From NCBI GenBank assembly GCA_029204225.1, contig CM055110.1, forward strand, positions 34,543,947-34,607,946: 64,000 nt of DNA, written 5' to 3'. Within the stretch, counting starts at the first letter, position 1. The number at the start of each line of letters is the position of its first letter. The position numbers and the translations under genes are program-made. The stretch is from Diphasiastrum complanatum (taxonomy: Eukaryota > Streptophyta > Lycopodiopsida > Lycopodiales > Lycopodiaceae). Shown here one piece after another: positions 22,632 through 32,866 of the stretch. The notes under the pieces were generated by a model. It searched no databases. It worked only from the letters and a program-made list of their open reading frames with translations, and had not been told where the DNA came from.

Positions 22632-23010
22632 CAACCAACTATTTCAACATACTGGATCAGTTTTACAAGTGACCTATGGGATGAATGCATTAGCCCACAT
22701 TTCAAATCAGTTGTAATCAATACATGCCAATCATTGGATTTTTGGGGTTTTTGAACAAACCCTAAAATTTGACATGATCTTGATCTTTTAAATGAGTCTC
22801 TCTCTCTCTCTCTCTCTCTCGCGCACGCGCTCCCACACGCGCCCACACACACACCATTATTTTAACATACTAGTTCAGTTTTATGAGTGACTTACGGGAC
22901 GAATGCATTGCCGCATGGCAAATAAGTTGTAATCAATACATGCCAATCATTGGATTTTAGGGTTTTTGACCAGACCAAAAAAATTTACATGGTCTTGAGC
23001 TTTTAAATGA
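22632..23010. repeat. Tandem duplication, about 225-bp spacing
   Basis: Copy 1 (22632-22797) and copy 2 (22857-23010) share AACATACTRGWTCAGTTTTA, TGTAATCAATACATGCCAAT and the end CTTTTAAATGAG. Each copy is followed by a microsatellite: (TC)n with ACAC after the first, CACACGCACG with (GT)n after the second. The microsatellite was therefore probably duplicated with the unit. Confidence 0.88.
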
Positions 23011-23039
23011 GGCACTTCACTCCATCATTAACAAATTCT

Positions 23040-23073
23040 CTCTCACATGCACACACGCACGCACACACACAAA

Positions 23074-23111
<38 letters not shown>

Positions 23112-23158
23112 TAGCTCAATGTAGTGCTCTCTATATCCCTCTTCCCCCCCCCCCCCCC
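23040..23158. repeat. (AC)n/(GT)n and C15 low-complexity run
   Basis: An (AC)-rich stretch (23045-23075) faces a (GT) run (23078-23110), an inverted arrangement that could fold back. A run of 15 C residues follows at 23144-23158. Confidence 0.9.
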
Positions 23159-23165
23159 GCGTGAC

Positions 23166-23304
23166 TGTTGGAATATCAATCCACACTCTAGAGAGAACTA
23201 TCAAACAGGGCGAATAGTGGTAGAGCATCCCATCCGGTATGAGGGAGGTCCTGGGTTCGAATCCTAGTCTGTCCATCCATATTATGATTTATGGATTTCT
23301 AACA
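23166..23304 (+). mobile_element. Very short LTR (139 bp) with tRNA-like boxes
   Basis: The segment starts TGTTGGAATATC and ends TTTCTAACA, directly followed by TGGTATAAGAGCC, a tRNA-iMet-type primer-binding site (23305-23317). An LTR of about 139 bp is in the size range of TRIM/SMART miniature retrotransposons. Inside it lies a tRNA-like stretch (23208-23275) with A-box- and B-box-like motifs. Only one copy is seen, because another LTR begins 55 bp downstream. Confidence 0.6.
23208..23275 (+). promoter_or_regulatory. tRNA-like Pol III box pair inside the short LTR
   Basis: AGTGGTAGAGC (A-box-like) is followed about 34 bp later by GGTTCGAATCC (23254-23264), a perfect Pol III B box. The ends (GGGCGAA / TCTGTCC) do not pair into a full acceptor stem, so this is not an intact tRNA gene. 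A tRNA-derived SINE head is the main alternative. Confidence 0.6.
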
Positions 23305-23358
23305 TGGTATAAGAGCCAGTGGGGATTCCTTTGCCTGTGCTTGCTTGAGTGGGGGCGT

Positions 23359-23632
23359 TGTGGAATGTTTGTTGCAAGCCACGCACAGGAAAGTGCCGTG
23401 GGCTTGAGCGCCTAGTGAAGGCCTTGAGAATTCTCAATGTCCCATAAGTAACTGCTTACCTTGAACTCTCCCATATATAAAATGGGGCTTCTCTATATCC
23501 TCTATCCCCTGGTACCAGCCCTTTTGGGGGTTAGACGGATGGCGGGTGGCTAGGCGACTGGGGTTGGGATCCCAATATGCGGCTCGCGTGGGTATGTGTG
23601 TGTGCGTGGCCCTGAGGCCCAAATTCTTTACA
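23359..23632 (+). mobile_element. Copia element A, 5' LTR
   Basis: About 274 bp from TGTGGAATGTTTG to TTCTTTACA, followed at once by the PBS TGGTATCAGAG. A TATA box (TATATAAAA) lies at 23474-23482. No 3' LTR was found; the element's 3' end is cut off near 29125. Confidence 0.78.
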
Positions 23633-23644
23633 TGGTATCAGAGT
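23633..23644 (+). other. Primer-binding site of copia element A
   Basis: TGGTATCAGAGT, the plant initiator-methionine tRNA type, one base from the usual TGGTATCAGAGC, abutting the LTR end. Confidence 0.88.
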
Positions 23645-23649
23645 TACCG

Positions 23650-24440
23650 AATCTGCAGCAAGCTTGTATGCTGGCGCCCTACCAAAAGCTATGCACAAGC
23701 ACATTCTATGGTTGCTCTAGCTGTGAAAAGATCTATCTTACCTCATATTAGGTCTTGTAAGACATCTAAAAGTGCGTGGGATACACTTTATACTATGTAT
23801 AGAGTCAAAAATCCTGCAAGAGTGGTGTATCTCAGAAATCAACTTTCTTTGTTGAAGATGCAAGAAGGGGATCAAGTGACCAATCACTTGACTTCGTGAG
23901 GAGCTTCTCAATATTGATGAGATAATTGAGGATGCTCAATTTGTTTCCATTACTCTCAACTCATTACTTTCATCTTATCTTCCATTTGTTTCATTTTTGA
24001 GTATCTCTCTTAGGGGACAACAACTCTCCTTTGATGAACTTGTTGGGCTGCTTCTTCAAGAGGAGCAAACGAGGCAAAATTTTGCGGTTGACACTCAACA
24101 AGATCAAGCTTTCTTCACGAAAGGCAAGGGCAAAGGCAAGTCAAAAGGAAAGGTGAAGCCTCCTTCCAAGGATGAGCAAAAGCCCGTTGAAGGTCAAGAT
24201 GTCAACACTCAAAAGAAGAAAGGGAAGTGCCATAATTGCAAAAGGTATGGGCACTTCATCAAGGATTGTAAGAAGAAGCTTGCGAAAGAGGAGAGTAAAG
24301 GAATTGATAATAGTGCTTCACTTGCTACTTTGGAGCAAGAGCTTGAAGCTAGTGGTGATCTCTTCAACCAAGACTATGCTTTTGTGTGTAATATTGCTTC
24401 TACTAGTACTTCTACATCTATGAGGAATTCAGGTTCTGTT
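23650..24440 (+). pseudogene. Copia element A gag
   Basis: A UBN2-type copia gag protein, the structural shell of the virus-like particle. The N-terminal half (KSAWDTLYTMYRVKNPARVV, then LRNQLSLLKM) runs to a stop near 23898; the rest continues in another frame (LNSLLSSYLPFVS, LVGLLLQEEQTRQNF), so one frameshift has occurred. The zinc knuckle at 24228-24269 is intact: CHNCKRYGHFIKDC fits C-x2-C-x4-H-x4-C. Lysine-rich flanks are as usual for RNA binding. Confidence 0.9.
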
Positions 24441-25408
24441 TTGCAAGTTGCTGATTTTCAGCCCATTGAATGGGTGATTGATAGTGGTGCTACTCGTCAT
24501 ACGACTTCTCGCAAAGAAGCATTCACTAAATTAGTGAAAGTGCAAAATGGAAGTAAGGTACAATGTGCGGATGATGCATCTTATTCTATTCATGGAATTG
24601 GAATTGTAGCCATCTGTCTAATGGTGAAGAAAAGTATATCAAGAATGTGCTTTATGTTCTGGGAATCAAGAAGAATCTTCTTTCGGTTTCAACTATGTTG
24701 AAGCAAGGACTAGTTGTTGAGTTCAAAGAAAATAAGTGTCTTGTCAAGAATCCTAAAAGATCACTCTTGATTATTGTTTCGGGAACAATGCATGCTGGCT
24801 TATTCATTATGGATACCTATGAGCGACGAATTCCCTCTACTTGTCTTGTTGCTTCTACATGACAATCATTGGAGTTGGCTGAATTGTGGCACGCAAGGTT
24901 TGGGCATCTCAACTTTGCAAGTTTGAAGAAGCTGAAGACATTTAATATGGTAGAAGATTTTCCTACTATCGAGCAACCGGAAGGGCATGTATGCGAGGGG
25001 TGCATACTTGGAAAGTTTCAAAGGAAACCTTTTCCAATTGCTGGAACTATAAGGGTTCTTGATAAATTTGATTTGGTTCATAGTGATGTTTGTGGTCCAA
25101 TGAGGACCGAATCCATTGGAAAGTGCATCTATTTTGTGACTTTTATTGATGACTTTTCCCGTTTTACATGGATCTATCCTATGAAGGCTAAATTTGAAGT
25201 TTTTCAACATTTCAAAGATTTTCTAGCAATGGTGGAAAATCAGTTTGGGCATTCTTTGAAGACCCTACGCACCGATCGAGGAGGGGAATACATTAAGAAT
25301 ACGTTCGGTGCATTTCTTCGAGGAAAAAGAATTCTACATCAAATGACAACTCCCTATACGCCTCAACAAAATGGTGTTGCCGAGCGAAAGAAGATCCAAT
25401 ATACTTGA
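24441..25408 (+). pseudogene. Copia element A protease and integrase
   Basis: The protease motif WVIDSGATRHTTS has its DSG-type active site at 24478-24489. After a frameshift near 24620 come the linker LYVLGIKKNLLSVS and, past a single TGA at 24861, the pre-integrase zinc region (LWHARFGHLNFASLKKL, then CEGCILGKFQR). The integrase core follows, with HSDVCGPM, TFIDDFSRFTWIYPMK and TDRGGEY, then TPQQNGVAER. The reading breaks off right after VAERKK at about 25400, before the last part of the integrase. Foreign sequence follows up to the reverse transcriptase at 28376. Confidence 0.92.
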
Positions 25409-25410
25409 AT

Positions 25411-26260
25411 GATCTTTGGTTAGAAAGAAAAATACACTACCAATCTCACCAATGTAGAAAAATCAGCATCTACACACAAAATGAGATGCAAAACTTGATC
25501 AAACTTGAATGAAATGAAAAGTTACTGTTGCTGTCGGTACAAAACCAACAAGCTACTGTATTTCACACGTGTGGATCTAAAAATAGCAAATATAGATAAT
25601 TTTACACATAGAATTGCAAGCAATCACCAAGATAGTGCACCAATGGATAGTAGAACCCAAGAGAACCATGTATAAGCATGAAATGAAATAGAGAAGGGAG
25701 AAGATTGCTCTCTCCACGAGTTACATCCTTTTATAACAGGTCCAAACCCTATTTGGCCACTTGGCTTTCCCACCAAAATGCTAACCCTACTAATTTTGGG
25801 TCTAGATTCAATGTACCCAACTATTCAAATTTGAATCTACTCAAACTCGCATTCTAACTTTCCCACACTTTCAAAAAGTGTTTATTCAAATGAAATTTAG
25901 ACTAATGAACTTTGAAATGTCAACCTCTAAGTCTAAAACAAGTTTTGGCCTCAATATGCCAAATATGGAAATATAGCAAAATGTGATGAAACTAGTTGAA
26001 TCTTTCACACTAGCCATGTTCAGGAGACAATCCACCTTGGATGTCTTGAGACCTGCCCCCACTAGGTATGCAAGTTGCAACTCAAATTTGATTCTTGAAT
26101 GCGCTTATGTAGACTGTTGGAACTTGGTAAGTATTTACTGTTTAGTTAGTAGTGGTAAATATTTCATGCAATGATGCATGTGCCATGTATTGTCTTGACT
26201 CTTGACTCTTGACTCTTGTCAGAATTTAGAACTTTGAATTTTTCACTTGTGCAATGTGCC
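25411..26260. other. Non-coding sequence between copia and hAT gene
   Basis: No exon is recognised. It contains a G-box-type palindrome (TTCACACGTGTGGATC at about 25562), a minus-strand TATA-like site (TTTTATAACAGG near 25733) and a triplicated CTTGACT at 26196-26216. It may hold the lost 5' part of the hAT element; terminal inverted repeats were not identified. Confidence 0.5.
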
Positions 26261-26268
26261 CTATGCAG

Positions 26269-27880
26269 GTTTGCATTTATGTTCCTGGTCTTGAAACGAC
26301 TGCTGAAAGTTCATCAGGGCTTGAGGCAGATGGTTGTTGCTGTTGACTGGGCGCAGTGGGGGCCGTCACAGGAGCCCAAGAGTAAGAGATTTGAGCGGAC
26401 CGTTATGTATTTACCATTTTGGGATGAGGCTCGATCCATTGTGGTGGGCCTACAACCCATCTACACTGTCCTGCGCCTTACAGATCGAGAGGGCTGCACA
26501 TTGGGCCTCTTGTACGAGTTCATGGACAGGCTGGGCGAGCAGTTGAGGCTTTGCACGACCATTAGCCCAGAGAGGTATATCAAGGATCAAGATTCAAATT
26601 TCAAATGTAGTATGTAGTATGTACTACCATATACATTGTACTATATTGTATAATTATTACTGTCTTGACTCTTCAATCTTGATTCTTGCAGGCTTACGGA
26701 GGTCCGGCTCCTTTGGTTGAGCAGGTGGGAGTGGTTTCATAGCCCCTGCATGCCATGGCCCACATACTCCATCCACTTTGGAGGAATGAGGAGTAGTTCA
26801 CAGATAGGGAGCTTAGGGATGGCTGGAATGCCTATATCTCCCGAGTTTATCCTGATGTACGCAAGCAGGATAACCTGCTAGATGAGCTGCAGATTTTCAG
26901 ACAGGAGGCCTTGGAGTTCGCCACTGGCCCGACGCTTTTGAGAGAGGGTAATAAACTGACCATGTGGCATGGTCCATTACAGTTTAAACTTGTTACTTCA
27001 CATTTTACTGCCCCTTGAACTGTGATTCAGGCCAGCTACGTCCCGTGTCATGGTGGTCGAAGTTTGGGGTTGATGTCCCCAAATTGCATCGCCTTGCCAT
27101 CAGGATTCTCTCACAGGACTGCGCTGCAGTCGCTTGTGAGAGGAACTGGAGTGTCCATTCCATGATTCACATGAAGAAGAGGAATCGACTATCATCAGCG
27201 CAGTTGGAGAGGTTGGTGTACGTACACGCCAACCTGAGACTTTTGGGTAGACTCTAGACCACCGCAGAGCCTATCCAGGTAACTTGTACACCATAAATTA
27301 TAATTTCTAAGTTCTAACATGTGATCCATCATCCTAGGTGGTAGGACCCAGTTGGCAATTAGTAGATACTATTATACTAAATAGATCATATTACATACTA
27401 CATACTACATAGTAGATACTAGACTGTACTATGTAGCTAAATTTTAACTTTTGTCGGGACTCGGCCCTCCAAATTTTGTCTTGATTTCAGTGTGCATTGC
27501 GACATGTGCGTAGGTTAATCCCGATCTGATCGATGTGGCAAAGGTTCCAGAGTTGCCACCGAGAGACCAGTTAGAGGAGGACGTGTACGCATTCCTCCAT
27601 GAGGAGGCCATGCAGAGTGCAGGTGAGAAATTAGGATTGTCTAAGGTGACAGATCTTGAATTAAATTTTCGAAGTTTAAAGTTACTAATTATCGTAAATT
27701 GTAATTTACTAATTTGCAGGCAATAACACGTTTGTCCCTCTTTGTGTGCACTGTGCAGGGCCTGTCACTCGAGCAGAGCGTAGGAGGAGGGCAGGAGAGG
27801 GTAGCAGCTCCCGTGCTCATAGCCCCGAGGACGAGTCTGAGGCATCGTCAGGGTCAGAGTCCTCAGAGGAGGAGGAGTAG
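26269..27880 (+). pseudogene. hAT-superfamily transposase, 3' exons
   Basis: A multi-exon transposase remnant. Exon 1 (acceptor CCCTATGCAG, then about 26269-26573) encodes the RNase H-like region (FERTVMYLPFWDEARSIVVG, then ILRL-like and LLYEFMDRLGEQL). Exon 2 (from about 26692) encodes HAMAHILHPLWRNEE, then RELRDGWNAYISRVYPDVRK; it contains a one-base frameshift near 26747 and an in-frame TAG near 26793. Exon 3 (about 27031-27257) is the hAT dimerisation domain, with WWSKFGVDVPKLHRLAIRIL, then CERNWSVHSMIHMKKRNRL and RLVYVHANLRL, ending in a TAG. Later exon-like pieces (27512-27620 and 27757-27880) give an acidic serine/glutamate tail as found in many plant hAT proteins. The N-terminal BED zinc finger is not seen. 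Confidence 0.85.
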
Positions 27881-28030
27881 AGTCCGAGGAGGGCAGGGAT
27901 GAGGATGGGGGGCATCATACCTCTGCCTCTGATGGATTTCGGAGCTGAGCCTACCACTCGAGAGGCCACAATTGGCTCCACAGCACCACCAGCGAGTGGG
28001 AGGAGACTCAGGCGTAGGAGAGCTTAGAGT

Positions 28031-28375
28031 GCTCACTGCAGCCTGTTCAGTGCTCATTGATGTCAGATGATTGTAGACACATCGCGCATTACATTGGTGA
28101 CCGAACTCATGAGGCACCTGGCATTTGTATTTACTATTATGTTATGATTCATGAATCATGATATATTATGGATTCTAGAATCTTCAATCTAGTTTCAAGT
28201 TTCAAGTTTCAAGTTTCTGATTCCTGAAGTTAAGTTTTAACTATAGTATGTACTATGTAGTCTGTTTAATGTTAGTCGATTATCGAATTACTAATGGTTA
28301 AAGCCTTAAAGGTTTAAAGTTTTACAATTTTGATTTTGGTATTTAAATTTTAATGTTTCAAGCGTCAAATTTCAA
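28031..28375. other. AT-rich flank of the hAT remnant
   Basis: Non-coding. A short tandem, TTTCAAGTTTCAAGTTTCAAG, lies near 28191-28215. The copia reverse transcriptase resumes about 28376. Confidence 0.55.
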
Positions 28376-29125
28376 TTGTACTCTAGTTCCCCTACTGCTC
28401 GGATGACTACCGTGAGGGTAGTAACCTCTTTGGCTGTCCATTTTGGTTGGCGTTTGCGGCAACTGGACATAAAGACAACATTCCTCAATGGTGATCTCAA
28501 TGAGGAAGTGTACCTTCAACAACCTGCTGGTTTTTTGGTTGAAGGCCAAGAAGATAAAGTTTGTCTTCTCAAGAAGGCACTTTATGGACTGAAGCAAGCT
28601 CCAAGGATGTGGTATCAAAAGATACATGCCTACTTTTGTGATCGAGGGTTCACTAATAGTCCTAGCGAATCTACCCTTTATGTCAAGCATACTTCAAATT
28701 ATATCATCATTATTTTGCTTTATGTTGATGATATTATTATTACGGGAAGTAATGAGTAGCAGATTGATGCCGTAATACTTGATCTTGGTATGGTTTTTGA
28801 AGCCTCAGATTTAGGCCTATTGCATTTTTATCTTGGTCTTGAATTTGTACAAGAAGGGGTTGGAATTTTCATCTCTCAAGAATGCTACATTGGGCAGATT
28901 TCGAAGCGGTTCAAGATGGAAAATTGCAAGTCGGTTGCTACACCTATTGAGACAAGCTTGGAATTAAGTAGTCAAGGTGATGGTGAACCATTTGATACTA
29001 CTTTATATTGTCAAGCTATTGGTTTGTCTCATTTACCTATGTAATTCAAGAACGGACATTTCTTATAATAGTGTCTCACTCATGAGTCAATTCATGCATG
29101 CCCCGATGACATCATATTGGATGCC
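28376..29125 (+). pseudogene. Copia element A reverse transcriptase / RNase H start
   Basis: It opens within the RT palm (ARMTTVRVVTSLAVHFGW, then LRQLDIKTTFLNGDLNEEVY). YGLKQAPRMWYQK follows, then the active-site box LLYVDDIIITG (YVDD codons at 28721-28732). A TAG at 28757 and a frame change near 29035 break the frame before CNSRTDISY and LMSQFMHAP. The frame ends in unrelated sequence at about 29125, so most of RNase H and the 3' LTR are missing. Family and order match the gag-integrase part at 23650-25408; the roughly 3 kb between them holds the hAT remnant. Confidence 0.9.
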
Positions 29126-29129
29126 TAAT

Positions 29130-29950
29130 CTAGTTCTTGGTGCACAACTAGGAACTTTGGCTGAAAATGCTCACCAATTCAAAAAAATGACATCGTGGCT
29201 ATGGTGGCAACGTTAGGAACTGGTTTTCTTAGAATTCTAGGAAGTGGCTTATAATTTTGCAACATATGAGCAATGGCTAGTTTTTGGTCCACTTTTTTGA
29301 TACACATCAAACAAGAGTTGGCCCTCTCATGTGACACCCACAAGAGGGTGTGCTCGCACCTAGCTCTCTTCATTCCTAGTGAGAGTTACAGTCACATGAT
29401 TTGATCACTGCAAAATTAGACAATCATAATGTATTACATATTATATGTGTGATTATACTTCTTAAGCAATCAAAATTTACCAAAAGAAACAAGAATATAA
29501 TGAATTTTAGATATAATGCACTTTGTGTGCTAAGGCACGATGATAAATCTTGTTGTTAGTGTACATGCATCAAGTAGGCAGCTTGATAAATTTAGAGACT
29601 CTTCCTTAATTGAAGTGAAAAAAAATGAACTGAGAAGAAATAAATCTCTCGATGAAAATTGTAAAAGTCGTAAGCCATACTCTATAATTGACTAAGTTAT
29701 TGATGCTCTTTTATTTTGAATTCCTCACAAAAAGAAGCCTGAAATTTTGAGCCATAATCAATTTCACTAGTTTTGAACTGAAATGACATGCTACAACATC
29801 TATGGCATCAAACATATCTTTCTCAAACTTGAGGTATTGATCAAAATCTAAGAATGGTTTAGAAAAAGTGGGTGGAAGGGAAGTAGAGACAGGGGTGGTA
29901 TCAATAATGGTACTAATAACAATTCAAAATTTCTAAGGATGCATTTACAG
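29130..29950 (-). other. Minus-strand coding-like scraps, unidentified
   Basis: Two stretches look weakly protein-like on the minus strand. One is 29373-29179 (LMCIKKVDQKLAIAHMLQNY). The other is about 29940-29735 (FSKPFLDFDQYLKFEKDMFD, then FSSKLVKLIMAQNFRLLF). They lie directly downstream of the H3-like locus on the same strand and could belong to the same decayed gene. No family is recognised. Confidence 0.3.
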
Positions 29951-29951
29951 G

Positions 29952-30551
29952 CTAATAAAAAATTTCAGTTGCAGTAGCGAGTACATTAAGATTAGATGGT
30001 GAGGGTGGAGGAGAAGAGGAAAGCTTCATTTGTCTAGTCTTCTTTGGAGCTTTCTCATTAGACTACACACTCCTCTTAGAAGCCTTATGCTTTCATGGCC
30101 TTTTTGTAGAAAGACTAGTACTATCAAGGGGAGTGTCTCTCGTAGTAGACGACTCTTCGCTATAAAGCCTACAATATCTATCCCTCATTCTATACAATAA
30201 CTTAAAATCTTGAGGCATTATAGTTACTCGCTTAGAATGTATAGCTAACAAAAATGAGTCCTACAAAAATAGTCTCTAATTGTCTTTAGTAGCCTCTTGA
30301 AGGCACTTGAGAGCCGAGGGGGTGAATCTAACAAAATGCCCCAAGTCCTCTTTGGTGATATGTCACACCATCCAGATGAAAGGGGCTTTTGGAACAAGGA
30401 GTCTAATGAATCTTTGATACTTCTTAATCTTAGACACCCATCCACTTCAGTTTCTTCTATGGCCAGTGCTAGGAGGGTGTAGGATAGATACTGGTCTTGT
30501 AGATGTTTGGAGCCCTAAGAAAACCCTCATGTTTTGCTTTACATGCTCCAT
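29952..30551 (-). pseudogene. Histone H3 / CENH3-like pseudogene with long C-terminal tail
   Basis: One minus-strand frame carries the whole H3 fold. IKKYQRFIRLLVPKAPFI (about 30428-30375) corresponds to the alpha-N/alpha-1 region, RFTPSALKCLQEATKD (about 30325-30280) to alpha-2, and LLAIHSKRVTIMPQDFKLLY with RMRDRY (30255-30174) to the very conserved H3 end AIHAKRVTIMPKD. The first ATG in frame (30551) gives MEHVKQNMR, weakly like an H3-type N-terminus. The PKAPF segment and a loop 1 one residue longer than canonical H3 point toward the centromeric variant CENH3, tentatively. Stops at 30363, 30276 and 30261, plus one near 30457, make it a pseudogene. No intron interrupts the fold. After the fold the frame runs on about 70 codons as a Lys/Ser/Pro-rich tail (with two stops) to TAG at 29952, which normal H3 lacks. 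Confidence 0.75.
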
Positions 30552-30559
30552 ATCGGTTC

Positions 30560-31140
30560 TATGAACGAGTCGTGGTCCCACAAGAAAAGTGGGACGTCTA
30601 GGCACACAAAGAACATCTTACGAGGTTGCAATATTGCTTTTGTGTGTAGGAGTATGATTAGATTCGAAAGTACGAAATGCCTCTTGAGCACGTAAGTGAT
30701 ATTGAAGTAAAAACACTTAAAAAAAAATGAATAAAGTGACGTTCATTGTTGATTATATATATTAGAATTTTTTGCACGTGTGGGTCATACATTCACACGT
30801 GTGGAAAAAATATACGTACCAATCACTGTCGACTCATGTGTGGACATATGTCGACAATCAACGGTTGCCACATGTCACTTTGTTCATCACATGTGCGAAC
30901 AAAAACATACAAAATTAGATTTCTAAGTGATTATTATTTTTTATTTTTTGTGGTGTTTTCTATGCCATATCACTTATGTGTGAGACACACTAATCATACG
31001 AATACGTCTTTGTCTATTTGCGCACAAAAGCGCTATTGTCCATAGGTATCGCTTCTATGTGCAGAATTCATTGCTATCTCAATTGAACTAGTCCCTCACA
31101 CACAATGCGCTTCTTTTTGATTAATTAATTTGTGTACATG
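30560..31140. other. Non-coding, paired G-box motifs
   Basis: Contains GCACGTGTGGGTC (about 30774), TTCACACGTGTGG (about 30793), CTCATGTGTGG, CCACATGTC and CACATGTGCG within 130 bp. The same kind of paired ACACGTGT/ACATGTG motif recurs in non-coding DNA elsewhere in the window. No gene is seen. Confidence 0.55.
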
Positions 31141-31311
31141 ACTTCTTCTTCTACTTATTTTGATAGAGATCTAGCACTCTTCCTGTATAGATTATCCGGA
31201 CCTTGTTGAAGCAGATGACGAAAATTGAGTAATTGTATTTGTATTGTAATTGCATATTTGTTTTTTCTTCTTTTCATTGATGAAATAATTAAAGCTCTCT
31301 TCTTTCTAAAT

Positions 31312-31640
31312 GCAGACTACTCTTGTTATAGATGAATTTGTTGCTCGTTGCAAAGGCATTCATCAACACTCTAGCACATTTCATAGGGATAGTGGCCTTG
31401 GCTAGTACCTCAAATATATAAAAAATAATGAGAATTGCATTGCTTGCTCATGATTTAGTCTCGTAGGAGAGATGTTAATCATGGTTTTTTTTTTAAAAAA
31501 AAGCATTATTCCAGTACTTAGGCGAACATAAGTTTACTAGAGTAGATAAAGTTGTTTTTGTAAAAAGATCATATGTTCTTAAGATTCTAGGATGTGGGTT
31601 TTGACAATTTGCGAGTAAATCACTTGCAAATTTTGTGCGT
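31312..31640 (+). pseudogene. Gene fragment C, copy 2 (last exon)
   Basis: After an acceptor-like TTTCTAAATGCAG the sequence reads TLVIDEFVARCKGIHQHSST, then FHRDSGLG, a stop, YLKYI and GEMLIM. It lines up with exon 3 of 17745-18998 (IIGDFAVR, QKDSGLGHYL, GETLIM, KIIFV) from the splice acceptor onward. Several stops make it dead. Because the intron end is conserved, the two copies arose by DNA duplication and not by reverse transcription. Confidence 0.7.
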
Positions 31641-31839
31641 TTTTTTGTAAGGATGATAACAACTATTAAATGCACATGGCATGCTATTACATATGGGCAT
31701 ATGAAGTTTTTGGTACAATTAAAATCAAAACAAATGGTCACATGTCTCTAAATGAGGCTATGAACCTATTGAATAGGTGCCCTGGCATGCATAGAATGTT
31801 TCTCATGGTTTGCTATGTTTGTTCCTAAAATTTTTTTTT

Positions 31840-32866
31840 TTCCCTTGCTTTGAAACCTTATGACTGGGTATTGGTATGCCCGTACGAGAACTGCAACTAC
31901 CCTTCTATAAGTCTATACATCGGTCACCAAGCAATGATAGATAGCTCGTCAATCGGAGATTGATAATTAATTTACGTCATTGTGTTTCTCAAGCCAAAAT
32001 GTAGGGTTTTTTATGACCTCAAAACCTTTCTTGTGGGCCCCAAGACACATATGTGCTCTAAAACCAATTCAATTGGGGGGTATGAGACATCAAAATGGTA
32101 TCGAAGTCCATTTGATTTGTCCACAACATTTGTTGGGGTCCAAGAGTTCAATGGGCTCAAACAACGGCTCTTTGCATGGTTTCTTACTTTTGTCTCTAAA
32201 ATGGTTTGTTTCCTTACTTTGACACCTTACTACTGAGTGCTTGTATGTCCTTATGGGAATTGCAAGTGCTCCTCTATAAGTCTATATGTAGGTCATTGAG
32301 CAACGACAACTGCATACTGCTTTCCTAAGTCCTCAAATTGGTTACAAAGAATAAGTCAAAATAGATTGTTTGGTTCGAGAAATCGACTTGAATGTTTGTT
32401 TGCTGGTACCGAGGGCTCATCAATAAAAGTTATGTCATTGTATTTCTCAAGCCAAAATGTAGGGTTTTTTTATGGCCCCAAAGACTGTCTTGTGGGCCCC
32501 AAGCCTCTTATGTGCTCTAAAATCAACTCGATCATGGGGTTTGAGACATTGAAATGATTCATTCGAAGACCATTGAATCTATTCGCGACGTCCATTGGGG
32601 TCCAAGAGTTCAATGGGTTCAATCAATGGTTCTTCACATGGTTTGGTATGTTTGTCCATGAAATGATTGTTTTCCTTGCTTTGACACCTTATGGCCATGT
32701 ACTGGTATGTTCGTATGGGAATTGCAAGTGCTTTTCTACAAGTCTATACATAGGTCACTAGGCGATGATAGACGACTTGTCAATCGGAGACCAATAACTA
32801 GTTTAGGTCTTGTGTTTCTCAAGCCAAAATCTAGAGTTGTTTATGGCCCAAGAAACTGTCTTCCGG
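31840..32866. repeat. Tandem array, about 370-460-bp unit (left block)
   Basis: Units carry the anchors TTTCTCAAGCCAAAATGTAG, TTGTGGGCCCCAAG, GGGGTCCAAGAGTTCAATGG, TGCTTTGACACCTTA and CAAGTCTATACATAGGTCA. Unit starts are visible near 31981, 32439 and 32813, with a partial unit from 31840. Open frames are short and not conserved between units, so it looks non-coding. Confidence 0.88.

Noticed and set aside
23208-23275. A true tRNA gene
   Set aside because: A and B boxes are present but the acceptor ends do not pair and the anticodon arm is not convincing.
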